A stretch of DNA of 64,000 nt. Origin: Pseudorasbora parva. Taxonomy: Eukaryota; Chordata; Actinopteri; Cypriniformes; Gobionidae. Under the pieces are notes generated by a model, which saw only the letters and a program-made list of their open reading frames with translations, ran no database searches and had not been told where the DNA came from. The first letter of the stretch is position 1, and every line of letters begins with the position of its first letter. Where the stretch lies: contig NC_090182.1 of assembly GCF_024679245.1 (NCBI RefSeq), positions 26,307,274 through 26,371,273 on the forward strand, read 5' to 3'. This document shows, piece by piece, positions 10,922 to 24,943 of this stretch. A program made the translations under genes and the position numbers.

Positions 10922-13311
10922 TATGGTAACGAGCTAGTTATATTTATAAGGCATAGAAAACGGGTAGCATCATGTTTTTTCAATAACATCAGTTATACTG
11001 TGATGAAGATGAATTTGGTGTGAGATTCATAACATATACTGTGTTTTGCATGTAAGAGTTTCCATGATGAAAGCATTGTTGATTAGTAGTAGCTAAAGCT
11101 AACTTAGCTCTAAAAAAGCTCCTGGATGCGGTGTACTAGCTTTTACAGATGCATTTTGTTATCTAAAGTTAATTTTGCGAAATTCAACACAACAGTGATC
11201 AACTTGAGCTAAACATATTGAGTATTTATCATCTCTACTAATGGCTAAGTGTATAAAATTGTAACTTTATGCTAAGTAATGTTATGTTAGCTATATTAGG
11301 CAGCTTCATGTGCTCTTGATACATGCTTCATGAAAACATAAACCAAAAAAATGTATAATCAAAATGAAAGATTACCTGTCCAGCAGAAATTCAGCCAGCA
11401 AAGAGTCTTTTTTCAGGTCCCTCAGTTCTCACCATCGCTGAAAAGCCACGCAGATATTTATTCGTGTTTGATTTCTTTGTTTATCCAAAGACTTTCTGTG
11501 CATTGCCTTTTCTCGTACTGTCTTCCTTCTTTTTGCATCGTTTGCCTTCGCTGACTGTAAAACCCTGCACTGTGAATTTTAAATGCTCTTTCTCTTCCAT
11601 TATTTTGCCTAGGTTTCTTGCCTCTTGAACTGCTCAAATCAAACGAGTGCGCGCATGTGTGGGCAGATCCTGTAGCGAAAGCGGTGGTCGCCATGGTAGC
11701 TAGAGAGAGTGACAGTCGCCCAAGCCAATCATTTGTTTCGTCCCGAACGAAAATAATAAGCGGTATTTATTGCAGATTAAAAAGTCTAGAGTCACTCGTT
11801 TTTTATACTCTCCTTTTCAGAGTACTTAAATTTTAATAATGTATTGACATATAAAGAAAGTTTAAACAAATTTGGACAAAAGTGTTTTAGATCAGTCTGT
11901 CCTACCCTACTTTTAATAGTTGGTATATAGTGAGAATTGAGCTCTAAAGTGTGACTGACATTTTGATTAAACATTACGATCCATTACACACATTCACAAA
12001 ATAAATAAGTAAAAATTTTATTTAATGCACTTAAAAACCAACCAGTTGACCATGCAAGTCCCACAGAATTCTGGGATATTGAAAACTTGATGCATGTGCA
12101 TCATAAGCAAAATGTGCTGTCTAGCTTTTCCCCTCTGTATAAAGGCAATGTAGAGTACTACTATTGATGATGAGATGATTTGCAGGAATTTGTATGGTAT
12201 TGTTTTTCAATATTTCAGAGATTTTGAACCCATCAGGTGCTTTCAGTTCATCTTGTGATTGGCTGTCTTGTCTGTGCTTTGTCCGAGTAGCCTGGCTTAC
12301 TGTCACGCAAGGACTGCTCAGTCCTGCTTTACTCCTCTGCCTCCACTGTGGTGTGTCCTAGCTGCTAATCAGTCGTGCCGTCTGGCTGTGCCTGCAAAGA
12401 ATGTTTTTTGGGTGTCCGGATGGTGCAGGAGTGAATCATAAACAGAAGTCGCCAGCCTCGGGGAGCCTGGTGTGCAGGTTTGTTGGAAGCAGCTGCTGTC
12501 AGGCGGCTCTCCCAACACTCATGCATGCGCTCTGAGGAGAAGCGGCTCTGTGTGTGAAGTGTCAAATGCCCATCTTTATGAGGTGTTACCATAATCCCAG
12601 TTGATTATGTCTCTAGTGAATGTAAACGAGTGGAAAATCAGGTGTGTGCTGATTGTCAATCTGTACGTAATGTCTTGCAGTTTTAAAATAGGGTTGGGTA
12701 TTGGGAACCGGTTCCATTTTAAAACCAGGTCCAAAGAAATGTGGATTCTATAGGACACGTGTTTATCGATTCTTGTGTGTGCATTTGAATGTGATTTTTG
12801 ACTATTCAAGCACAAGGAGATGCGAAAGAGCTGCGCACTAGGGATGCTCCGAATGATCAGATGCAGATCGATATTGGCATGATCATCACATTCTATGACT
12901 TGATCCGGAGCCACTAAATTAGGCCGATCTCGCCAATCGATCACAATTTGATGACGTCAGACTTTAGCGCCACAGTCATGTTATTACGTGCAGTCTCAAG
13001 AAACCATTCGTTTTTAAGCCTTGCGATTTAAGAACAAGTGATTTAAAACGGCTCGCATGCAGTTAGCACTGACACAGTGCTCATTTGAATCTGAGAGATG
13101 GGTTCTGAGTGCAGTAAGCGCGCCCTTAAAGCTGCTGCTCATACGCCGTGTGAGTACTTTTAAACATCCCTGTCTTTGCGAGTATCTTCATAAACACTGT
13201 CTTAAGTGGATGTAAATGCATTTGGTGTTAAAGTGAAAGCAGGCTAATAAAGCTGCCGCCGTCCTTGCCGGTCATGTTATTCAAATAGTCTCTCATTGCA
13301 CTTAAAGGTCC
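10922..13311. other. No gene recognised; old repeat fragments
   Basis: 'agggttgggtattgggaacc' (12690) and 'agggatgctccgaatgatc' (12841) look like ends of dispersed fish transposons without clear partners. Open frames (11458-11694 minus, 12576-12944 minus) lack any recognisable domain. Confidence 0.4.
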
Positions 13312-14095
13312 ACTGAAATCAAAATTTTCGTTTTTTAGCTTTTACTATGACTGTGTTAGCCCTAAAGTTATGAATAAGCTGGTATGTTCCAAAACTATGA
13401 CACAATTTGCATTTAGGAGATATAAGCATTCAAAATTTACAGTCTCCCATTTCCTTTAAAACGAATCTCAGATTTTGGTGACATCATCGCAGACTTCACT
13501 TTCTCGTCAAATCTTCTGTCCAATCAAAATGCTCTCTAGAATCTAAAGCCTGCCCCCTTACACTGCTGAAACTGCTGCTGAAATTGGTCAGTTGTTTACA
13601 CACATTTACTAATTTCTACGTGGTGAAAGGCACATAGCACACTATAAATGTGATACGAAATGATGCAGTGTAAATATGCTTTCATTTGAGGCGAATAAAG
13701 TCTGTTTTCACGTTAGTTTCACGCACTGCCTCAGCGCACACACCCCAACGGCTCTGGTCTAAATTTAGACTACAGACACTAGAGCGCAGCGCGGATCATA
13801 TATGCGCGAGTCCGCGCTGACAACAAACATATCGACCCATTTGAATTCTGCACAGAATGCTGCATTTCAAAATCGATATGGAGGAGATTATGATGGTAAA
13901 CAGTTAGAGAAAACTGGCTTTACCAAACTGAGAAAGGTCCGCTCTTGCGCTCTAGTCAAACTGTATATTAACAAAATGCTATTGGCTGTTTCAAAAAAGG
14001 GGAGGAGCTGCTAACAGCTGAAGCCGTTTCAGGGGAAATTACGTCAACACATTGAATAATGCGGCGCGTTCCAAAGCATTTCAGTGGGCCTTTAA
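13312..14095. mobile_element. 784-bp TTAA-flanked element, AGGTCCACTGAAAT ends
   Basis: TTAA at 13312-13315 and 14092-14095 flank inverted ends AGGTCCACTGAAAT and ATTTCAGTGGGCCT. The 70-codon frame at 13802 is not recognisable. TTAA duplications are used by piggyBac and Kolobok superfamilies; the AGG start favours a Kolobok-like source. Confidence 0.75.
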
Positions 14096-14127
14096 ATAAC
14101 TTTTGTGAAGAATATGCACTGTTTTTG

Positions 14128-14622
14128 TAGCTTAGAAATCTAGACGCACCCTAGCGGCAGCAAATCTAATCTGCCGCGAGTGTCGTCTAGCAACTCTCAA
14201 TAAATTTCTGAGCTGTAAAAACCAAACTCTGGTCAGGCCAATCACGTCGTTTATAGAGTCGGTGGGCGGGGCTTAACATAATGAAGGCAGAGTTGCGCTT
14301 GCGTGCTTCTAGTAAACACAGAAGCTGGCGAATGGCGGTCTTTCGGGTCTGCTTTGACCACGACTCGGGAAGACTTGGAGTTAAGCTTTTCTCTGAGAAA
14401 AGAACAAAGGGAAAATGTGTTCGGAGTTTTGCCGACCGGATATGGTGAATGTTTAATCTGTCAACTAGCTCCGCTTCACGTTGCTCTGGTTGGTTGCAGG
14501 GCTATCCAATCGCGTGCAGAGGGAGTTTGAAAGACAACCGTTTATCCGCCCCTCAGATTGAGCCCTGTCAATGGTGAGTTTCCAGACCAAACATCTTGAT
14601 GTGGGTCTGGCTTGTCAGGCTA
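14128..14622 (+). mobile_element. TAGCCT/AGGCTA element carrying RecQ-like helicase remnant, copy A
   Basis: 495 bp, starting TAGCTTAGAAATCTAGACGC and ending CTTGTCAGGCTA. Flanking 9-mers CTGTTTTTG (14119-14127) and CTGTTTATG (14623-14631) match at 8 of 9. An internal plus frame (14303-14530) reads SFSLRKEQ, then VLPTGYGECLICQLAPLH: a RecQ-type segment whose Walker A Gly-Lys-Ser is mutated to Gly-Glu-Cys. Homologous to 21587-22084 and 32210-32733. Non-autonomous. Confidence 0.75.
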
Positions 14623-15599
14623 CTGTTTATGTAGATTTATGTTATATTTATATTTCTAGTGCTTGATGTTTAGCGCTCAAGAGTTGATGGTTAGTGTCTA
14701 TTCCGCAAATATTTTGGATGCAAAGAGGACTATACTACCTCCCCAAAATGCTTAAAAAACTAAAATTTATACAGAGAATCCTGCCTTACCTACTTAAGTA
14801 GGACATAGGAAGGAAGCACACAAATACTCAGCTCATTTTTGTTTTAGTCTACTCATTTAGTTCATTTAGGAGTTGCAGTGTTTCTATTTGTTTTTGTCCT
14901 CAGTCACGTATTGGATAATGTTTAATTACACCTTATGGGTTGTAATTATGTTCAGTTTGACATTAAGTCTAGTAGGCTCTTTAATAAGCCAGAGTATCCT
15001 AATATGGGTAGTGTTTTGCATAAGCCCTGTTTTTTAAACACCTATTAAAATGTTAATTGTTAAATTAATATTTGATGTGCTTATTTGCGCTCAATTAAAA
15101 CAACAACCTATAACATTACTGTAAATAACATCTATGGTATTACTTATCTGTAAAAATCAAATCAGCATTGGCCGCTCATGAAGAAAAAAAAGAAAAAGTA
15201 ATCTGTATCGGCTGCAAAAACCCAGAGTTCTCTTTTGCGTCGCTTTGCACTTGAATAGACAAATACATAAATTAATGTCAAAATATCCTCGCTAGCACAG
15301 TCAGTTTTGTCTTAAACACATGTAAACCTCGATTAAATGCTGAAATCATGAAAAATAAGTTAATCATGGCTTTCAACAAATATTAAGCAGCACAACTGTT
15401 TTAACAATATTAGAAATGTAGCTTTACCTCCAAATCAGCATATTAGAATGATTTCTGAAGGATCATGTGACGTTGAAGACTGGAGTGATCATTTTATTTC
15501 TGTTTAGATTTAAATGTACTCTTAAGAGCATATGATAGGATCATTATTGCAGTGATTTTTATGTTTCTAGCATGTTATATGTTTGACAACAGTTCTTCT

Positions 15600-16005
15600 A
15601 ACCCTAATTGATGGATTGTGTAGCTTTTAATTTCTTAAAAAGCCATTAACACATGTAGTAACTAGCAAGACAAATTTGGCCATATTCCAGGATGACAATG
15701 TCAAGATTCATCTGGCTAAAACTGTGAAAGAATGTTTGAGATGGAGCATGAAGGATCATTTTCACACATGAATTAGCAGCTCTTAAATTCATTGAAGGTC
15801 TTTGGGATGTGCTGGAGTAGACTTTACAGAGTGCTGGACTCTTTCATTGTCAACACAAGAGCTTGACCAAAAATGGATCCTGCTCTTGATGAGAATAACA
15901 TCACAACATGTATTTACATTTAAGTGTTGTATCAATTTTTGGGTTAAGAACTTTAGTATTTAAGTAGTATTTAAAATCAAACAGCAGCTTTTGGTCCAGG
16001 CAGTG
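15600..16005 (+). pseudogene. Degenerate Tc1-like transposase remnant with right terminus
   Basis: 15688 onward reads QDDNVKIHLAKTVKE and, past stops and indels, a 'ctttgggatgtgctggag' segment like the DD34E core of fish Tc1 transposases. It ends at the Tc1-type terminus tggtccaggcagtg followed by TA. The left half of the element is missing, and several stops show it is long dead. Confidence 0.7.
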
Positions 16006-16740
16006 TATATTAAAATAGAAAACATTTACTTTGAAATAATATTTCAGAATGTTACTGTTACTTTTTACCTTTTGATTAAATAAACATAGTCTTGGTGAGC
16101 ACAAAATACTTCATTCAAACACATTAAAGCCCCCAAATACCAGACCCTTGAACTTTTGAACAGTAGTGTACAAAAGTAGGTTTATTTTACACTTATTCAT
16201 AGAAGCCTATATTGCAAAAATGAAATGCTGCAGAATTACACTCAGTGATGAAACTAGCCTATTTCTGCTGTGAAGCACTGTTTATGTGTGCAGTGTAAAT
16301 GCTGTGCAGTGCTTTTGTTCTAGTGATTCTTGCTTGTTTTCTTAAATTATAAATACATCTTTAGGTTTCAGCGCCATAGTTTGATGGTAAAAGGATGTGC
16401 CTGGGGTACTTGTAACACATTCCAGTTTAAAGTTAGTGAATCCATGCTGTCCAAAATGGGGTTTCACACTGACAGTTGTTTGTCTGAGTTAGTAACAGTA
16501 ACTAATTATAGCCTTGTATATATTACGCTGTGGGAAGTACTTTAAAATTAAAAACAAATATTTGTGTTTTTATGCTCATGTTTTGACAATACAGTTCAGT
16601 CTTTTTAAAAATAATCTGTGCAGTGTTCCTGGTATTTTGTGTAAGCTGTTCTTCTCAGAAAGCCTAGTATTATGGGCAGAAGACCTGGCTTTATTTGTTC
16701 TAAAGCCACTTAATCACCTAGAAATGTTCCTGAGTTAGAT
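16006..16740. other. Repeat fragment, then unique-looking DNA
   Basis: 'cttttgaacagtagtgta' (16150-16167) is one end of the CCGTTCAAA family, seen complete at 44813-45271. 15360-15490 holds another piece of the same family. No exon seen. Confidence 0.45.
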
Positions 16741-18560
<1,820 letters not shown>

Positions 18561-18631
18561 ATTTTTCAGCTAGGGTGACACCTTCATCATGACTTTGTTT
18601 GTATTCGCAGCCTTTTTTGTGCAAATGTCAG

Positions 18632-19170
18632 TTGTAATATTGTGTTTATTTTGTTTAGGCCTAGCATTTATATCTGAATTCTCAGATATATGCAATACAC
18701 AACTAATAATGACTATGACTGCGACTCTAATATTATGTAACATTATAAAGAGAACAATATTGTAATAAAACATTGTGAATTATTTGGGTTTAGTTGCGGT
18801 TTTTAGCCATAGACCGTTTCAGCGGGATGTTACAGAAACCGTGCATCGACAGCAGGAGTTACACATTCCGAGTCGGACATAACTTGTACATTCGTGTCAT
18901 TTTGTGCAGATATTATTTGTAATATTATGTTTATTTTGTATACATCTGATTTATCTCATATAGGATGAGTTTCATTCTATATTCATGAGTTCATGAGTTA
19001 AATAACACGCTAGCACAGCATTTCAGTTTATGTGTTCATTCAGTGTCTGCAGCTCAAACAGCAATGCAGGATTATAATGACTATGATTGGGACATATTGC
19101 ATAACATTAATGAGAACACTATTTAAATAAATCGTTGTGATTTCAATGGGTTTAGTTGCCATTTTCAGCT
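18632..19170. repeat. Two diverged tandem copies of a ~250-bp unit
   Basis: 18632-18806 and 18912-19170 share 'aatattatgtttattttgt', 'aatgactatga', 'cataacattaatgagaaca' and 'gggtttagttgc' in the same order. They are direct copies with indels. Family unknown. Confidence 0.6.
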
Positions 19171-21586
19171 CGTTATTCGGGAAAAGTGTGTCCACACATT
19201 CTGAATGACACATCTGAGGCGGCATTGGTTGTGTGCTGTTATATTTGATTATTAACTAAGTAATTTAATAAATGATCAATCACATCGACTCATTTTACAA
19301 TCCTACTAGTCCTTTATTTAGACAAAAAACCCTTCTCATCCATTTGGTGAGAAGCATTGCCTTTTGCGCAGCATTTGCACACCCTGTCATGCTGTTGGCT
19401 AGAAGCCATGTTGCAGTGTTAAGGCTAACAATTAATTGATTGTTAATTTAAAGGACCGCTGATCATGGGAATTTGCGTAAATTGTAAATTTTTAACACAC
19501 TAAGCACATGTGACTAGGAGCATGAAATTGTCCAGTCATGACATATAAGAGGAAACGCAAAGGCCAAATTCCCTTAATCTATGTGTTTTTTCTTCTTTTC
19601 ATATTTTCATCAACATTTAAAAAACAGTTTAATAAATGCTGTTGTTACTTTACCTTCATTGTTGTCTTTTTTTTTTTGTCTAAAAATCTTTTCTTGCTAA
19701 GCATCAGTGGTTGATCTTGCAATTTAAGCTGAAAAACATTTCATAGCTTTTCGTACTTCGTGTTTTAAAGACAACATGAAGCAGCATTCACAGCTCGGAA
19801 CGAGGACTCTTGGAGGGACATGGTGTTAGAACAGGACTTTTGATTGGATCAAAATGGATTTGCAGATACATGTATGGAATAAAACACGCCGGCAGGGTTT
19901 ATTTTCTGTTTTAATTATTTGCTGTCTGTACATTTTTACTGCTTATTACATGACTGCAAAAATAGATTAGCAAATCTACCCGAGATTGATTTGTTCAAAT
20001 TTATTTGTTACATGAAAAGAATAGGAAGATGGATGAGACGAGAATGACACTAACACAACTACAGCCAATGAGTTAACTGAGACAGTGGATTGAAGCAGTC
20101 ATTATACAAAATATTTGATTGTAGTGCCAAGATTTACCAAGCGGATTCACATATTCGAAGGGAGAAGAAATTATGAAATGTTAAAAACATTTTCCCACAT
20201 TGGACCTGATGAATTTTGTAGAGTAAGGGACAGCATGAAAGTGTTTTCTTGGAGTGTCATAATGTCTTTAATCATGATTAATGAATGTAATGATGCCTGT
20301 TTTATCTCCGTAATGTTCATAAACAAGTTCCTAGTCTCACTGACAGCAAGCTGTCATCACAAGTCTGTTTTTTCTTTGTGCAGACAACAGCACACTGTCT
20401 TCCTGTTGTTTTCTCTTCCTCAGCTTTTCCTTAAACTTTCACCTCTCTCACATCCCTCTGTAATCTCACATGTCTCTGCAGACTCCGTCTGAGAACTGGG
20501 CTTGAGCCAAGTAAACGCAGACCAGTTGCATTTTCACTTGCACTTCAGGGCAAGAACAGGCAAGTTTTTTGGAACACACATCCTTTCAGTTGGAAAAGGG
20601 AAAGCAGAAAAAAGGTCTCAAGATAAAGCAATCAGCATTGACATCGCTTGCTGAAAGCCATCAGTGAAAACTGATCTCACACTTCATTCGAGCGTGCAAG
20701 ACCCAAAATTCCTAGATTAGTTTACTTTCTACTTCTGTCCTTTTTCATCTCTCTGTCATTGAGACCATGTTAATATAGGCCAGGCCACAGCACAATGTGT
20801 CTACTGCTGCACTGCTGCTCAGACTTCTCTCACTAGCAGTCTTCACTTCACTGTGTCGTGGTGCTATTAATATCCCACCGGTGCCACCCTGTATTCTGCA
20901 TGTGATGGAGAATAAAAGACTCAGGAGTCAGTACCACAAAGCATTGTGGGATCTACTATACTCGTGGTGTCTACTATCGGTATAGAATATGATTAATGAC
21001 GGTGGTTAAGCCTTTTATTCAGGTTTATTATCAGGTAATGTGCGGAACGTACAGAAGCAGCAGCTGAAGTGCTGACAGATTGATAATTAAATCTAGCTGT
21101 GTAAATGTAGTTGATGTCGAAAATAATGTGGGTTTTATTTCGATTTTTGTGGGAACCTCAGCACTCCCTTGCATAACTATGGAAAAACTGTAGACAGATA
21201 GCTTGATTGTTGAATGTTTTGCTGCGCTTCTATTATAAACCACAGAGCTGGCACAGTAAGTGCTGTCCACAACATTCATAACAGTTCAGAGACAGAGGGA
21301 TCATAATTGGATATGTTTCTATACATCATCTTTTGATACGTTTACAGTGTCTGACTTTCTTGTGCACTGGTAAAGGCAGGCCCACTCATTTGGTGCAAAT
21401 TTAGCTCCTGTAATTATTTTAAACTTGTCAGCTTGGCAACTGGAAAAAAAGAATTAAGAATGACTTTAAATAGTCTCATTAGTGTCAAATGAGAGTGGAT
21501 TCAAATGTTAAAATATTTTTATATTATTAAATTGTTTAATATAATATTAACTATATAATTTAAGTTATACTTTTCATGTAAAAAAG
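19171..21586. other. No gene recognised
   Basis: Mostly unique-looking AT-rich DNA. A 125-codon frame at 20115-20492 has no recognisable domain, splice context or codon bias. Nothing else is supportable. Confidence 0.4.
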
Positions 21587-22084
21587 TAGCCTGACGAGCC
21601 AGACCCACATCAAGATGTTTGGTCTGGAAACTCAATCCGAGGGGCGGGATAAACGGTTGTCTTTCAAACTCCCTCTGCACGCGATAAGATAGCGCTACTA
21701 CTAACCAGAGCAATGTGAAGCGGAGCTAGTTGACAGATTAAACTTTCGCTGTATCCGGTCGGCAAAACTGAACACATCTTCCCTTTTTAAGAATGACTTC
21801 AGTACCGTTCTTTTCTCAAAGAAAGGCTTAACTCCAAGCCTTCCGGAGTTGCGGTCAAAGCTGTTTCAAAAGACCGCCGTTTGCCAACTTCTGTTTACAA
21901 GTAGCGCACGGATGTTGTCCACAACTCTGCCGTCATTAAGCCCCGCCCACCGACTCTATACACGATGTGATTGGCCTGACCAGAGTTTGCTGTTTCCAGC
22001 TCAGAATTATATTGAGATTTGCTAGACTACACTCGTGGCAAAATGGATTTGCTGCCGCTAGGGTGCGTCTAGATTTCTAGGCTA
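21587..22084 (-). mobile_element. TAGCCT/AGGCTA element carrying RecQ-like helicase remnant, copy B
   Basis: 498 bp; on the plus strand it starts TAGCCTGACGAGCCAGACCC and ends TTTCTAGGCTA. Flanks GTAAAAAAG and GTAAAAAGT fit a 9-bp duplication with one indel. The minus strand repeats the helicase segment, but frames are shifted and the Walker A reads Gly-Tyr-Ser-Glu-Ser. It is the inverse orientation of copies A and C. Confidence 0.75.
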
Positions 22085-22181
22085 GTAAAAAGTGTATATA
22101 TTTATAATTAATATTTTCAAGTGGTTTTAAAATGCATATTAATTGGGTCATGAACTGTTTTTTTTATACTGCTGTCTGATG

Positions 22182-22607
22182 TCAACTTATGACATTCTCA
22201 TGGTTTTTACTTTCAAAAACATCATCATAATGAATAAGTAACAAGCTATTTTCTACCCTGGTTTTGAGCCTAGCTCCTGGAACAGTTTTTATGGGCGTAC
22301 TGCACCTTTTCAGTTTTTTGGGGGGGTTTAGTTTCTCAATCCTCATTCCTGTTGGATCGAATATGAAAGGCAGAGCATTTTTTTTTTTTTTTATCTTATC
22401 GTGTCTGCAAAGCAGTCTCTTGTTTACAAAAGAATCCACAGTGAAATGAAGAGAACAAACACGCAATGTTTTACCCACGTGAGCTGGATCTTCATTAAAA
22501 ATAAAGTTAAACCTCATTTCTAATATTGGAACAGAAGGAAGCTTATGCAATGACTGTGTTCGTCCACAACCAGGCACTGCACACTATTTTGCAATGTTCA
22601 ATGGCAT
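22182..22607 (-). pseudogene. THAP zinc-finger domain relic, probably from a transposase
   Basis: The minus-strand frame begins MPLNIAK, stop, then CAVPGCGRTQSLHKLP. This gives a Cys-X4-Cys pair with the conserved Leu-Pro, followed by FIFNEDP and VCSLHFTVDSF (the Cys-X2-His pair) and NALPFIFDPT (an AVPTF-box equivalent). These are the landmarks, in order, of the C2CH THAP DNA-binding domain. A stop just before the first Cys, a mutated Trp position and no catalytic domain downstream mark it as dead. THAP domains head P-element, Kolobok and related transposases as well as host THAP genes. The single-exon repeat context favours a transposon source. Confidence 0.7.
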
Positions 22608-24038
22608 GTTTATTGCTTGGATGTCTGATCCGGTTTAGCTCCACGTAGGCCTATGCTATTTATTTATAACTTGTCATGCGCGAATTTGTGGGCGGGGCTA
22701 CAGAATTAAGCGTTATTCTTCTTCTTCGGTTGAGGCGCCGTTTGACTGCTCCCTGATGTCACAGGGTAGCAAATTCGTAGATTGATCGTTTGCTGAACCA
22801 ATAAAAGTCAATAAAAGCTTCTCTTTGACTAACAAGGAAGTTTTCAGATCTGAAACGAACAGGATATACTTATATTACGATAATATATATATGAAGCTCA
22901 AAGGAAAGTTGATTTCTCAATTTATGACTTTAAGTGAAATTATAGATTAAAAATAGCAAAAAAAATTGTAAATCATCTTTGAAACGATGTATCATCAAGA
23001 GTGTTTAAATTTGAGTGAAGCTGGTATTGATTCTTGTAAATGATTTTGTTGATTTTATGAATTGATAAACCCTATGCACCATGCTTGGGTCTCTAAAACA
23101 TTCCCTTTTGGACTTGCTCAACTTCGCCCTGCTGTTAGCATCAGGTTATGTTTAAGAGCAGTGAGTGGGTGTTGTATGGTTTAATATAGCCTGTATAAAG
23201 CCCCTTACACTTTACTCCAAGTCTCTAAAGCCGAGCAGTTATTTTAAGCACTCAATCCTTTTCTTTTCCCCCCAATCAGTGCTCTTAATTACTAGGTCCT
23301 TTTTCAGTGTTGCAACAGTCTTGTTCCTCTGGCTACCTTCCTCTATCAATGTTCGGCTGTTCAGATGAAGCATCCTTGCATATTCGAGTATGCAAATTAA
23401 TATGCAAAGTCAGTAGTAGACCATTTGCTTTGCCATTTGTTTGTGGTTGTAACTACCGAAGTGGGCCGGTCACATGCAGTGTCTCATCACCGCTGGGCCA
23501 CGAGATCTCCTCTGACATCCACTTTCAGTAGTATTTAGAAGCTCGTTGTTCACTCAGTCATTCACACGCGACTTGAGCCTGTTCATCTGATCTCAGTCTG
23601 TCACTGTCACTTTGATGCCCTGTCTCCTTGTCCTATTTTCTTACTAAAGATTGCTTGCTGTTCTGAATGTCAGTGGTGCAGTATCACTGTAGATATCAAC
23701 TACTTTATTAGTCACTGTTTTCATTTGCTTGTCTTGTTTTATTGTGTAATGCAGTGAATCTGGTTCATATAGGTTTCTGGAAGGGTGAAGGGATTGAGCA
23801 TTGATGGACGATCAAGGGCTGTGTCTTTCTACATGGCTGCTGAGGCCATTTGAAATGCAAAATATGCATTTACTCAAAAAAAGAATGAGGAAGTTCATTG
23901 TATGGAAATCCCCTTTTAGGTGAACCAAATTGCCTTGTCACCATCTGTAGGACACACAATTAGACAATTTTTTTTTTATTGTTTACACTGCCTACAAAAA
24001 GTATTCACAAGCCCTTCAGGGCCTTCTGACAGGAAGAC
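22608..24038. other. No gene recognised
   Basis: The region after the THAP relic has no clear terminal repeats. 23160-23560 is repeat-poor with no exon. 'cctacaaaaagtattcacaa' at 23992 looks like a fragment of a fish transposon terminus. Confidence 0.4.
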
Positions 24039-24943
24039 TTAAAGGGATATTGCACTCTGAAATTAAAATAAGGTCATGTTTTACTCACCCTGATGTGGTT
24101 CCAAAGACCTTTCATCTTTTTCGGATTTTCAAAAGGAGAAATTTTGAAAAACGTCCTGCACGTGCTTCTCCATATATTGTCAGTGGATGGAGACCAGGCT
24201 AAAACTTACAAAAAGGATACAAACGTATCACGGAATGACACAATGAGACGCGCGCCATATATGGAAACTGTTCAGGAGGCATGCTAGAAGGTTTTGTGCG
24301 TCCCTGTGCGTGCGAGCCGTCAGCAGCCATTGTGAGAAATCAGGCTCAATAAAAAACAGATGTCACGTGACTCTATTGAGTCTACTCTTCTATAAAGTAA
24401 ATAATTAGAAATAATACTACTAATAAGGTAAACCTCCTCAAGTGAATGTTGTGTACTGATTGCCAATTACGAGTAAGCGTGAGCGGCTTCGGATGGCTCG
24501 CACACGCATTCCCAGGAACACGCAAAACTTTATACACTCTAAAAAATGTTTGGGTTTAAAAATGGACAAACACAGAAATTGGGTTGTTTGAATGGGTCCA
24601 TTCACTGGGTTCAACCTACCCAATTTCTGTGTTTGTCCATTTTCAACCCAACTTGGGTTGTTTTTAACCCCACATTTTTTAGAGTGTAGTATGACTCCTG
24701 GACACTTTCCATATATGGCACGTGTCTCATTTGTGTCATTACGTGATACTTTTGTATCCTTTTCTGTAAAATTTTAGCCTGGTCTCCATTCACTGCCATT
24801 ATATGGAGGAGCAAGTGCAGGACATTTTTAAAAAATTCTCGTTTTGAGGTACAAAAAAGATCGAAGGACATAGAGCATTGGATCAACAGCAGGGTGAGTC
24901 AAAGATGACTTTATATTAATTTCAGGGTGAACTATCCCTTTAA
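24039..24943. mobile_element. TTAA-flanked fold-back element with nested MITE
   Basis: TTAA at 24039-24042 and 24940-24943. Ends are AGGGATATTGCAC and CAGGGTGAACTATCCCT. Long inverted arms: 'ggatacaaacgtatcacgg' (from 24207) pairs with the region around 24735-24760. A smaller TA-flanked MITE sits in the loop at 24535-24686. Confidence 0.7.
24535..24686. mobile_element. 152-bp hairpin MITE, CACTCTAAAAAATG ends, TA duplication
   Basis: Inverted ends CACTCTAAAAAATG and CATTTTTTAGAGTG with TA at 24533-24534 and 24687-24688. Nearly the whole element is one hairpin, with 'gggtttaaaaatggacaaac' pairing with its partner. A TA duplication suggests Tc1/mariner mobilisation. Confidence 0.85.

Noticed and set aside
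12576..12944. 122-codon minus-strand frame
   Set aside because: Spans what look like fragments of dispersed transposons; no domain is visible.
20115..20492. 125-codon plus-strand open frame
   Set aside because: No conserved motif, signal or splice context; composition like the surrounding non-coding DNA.
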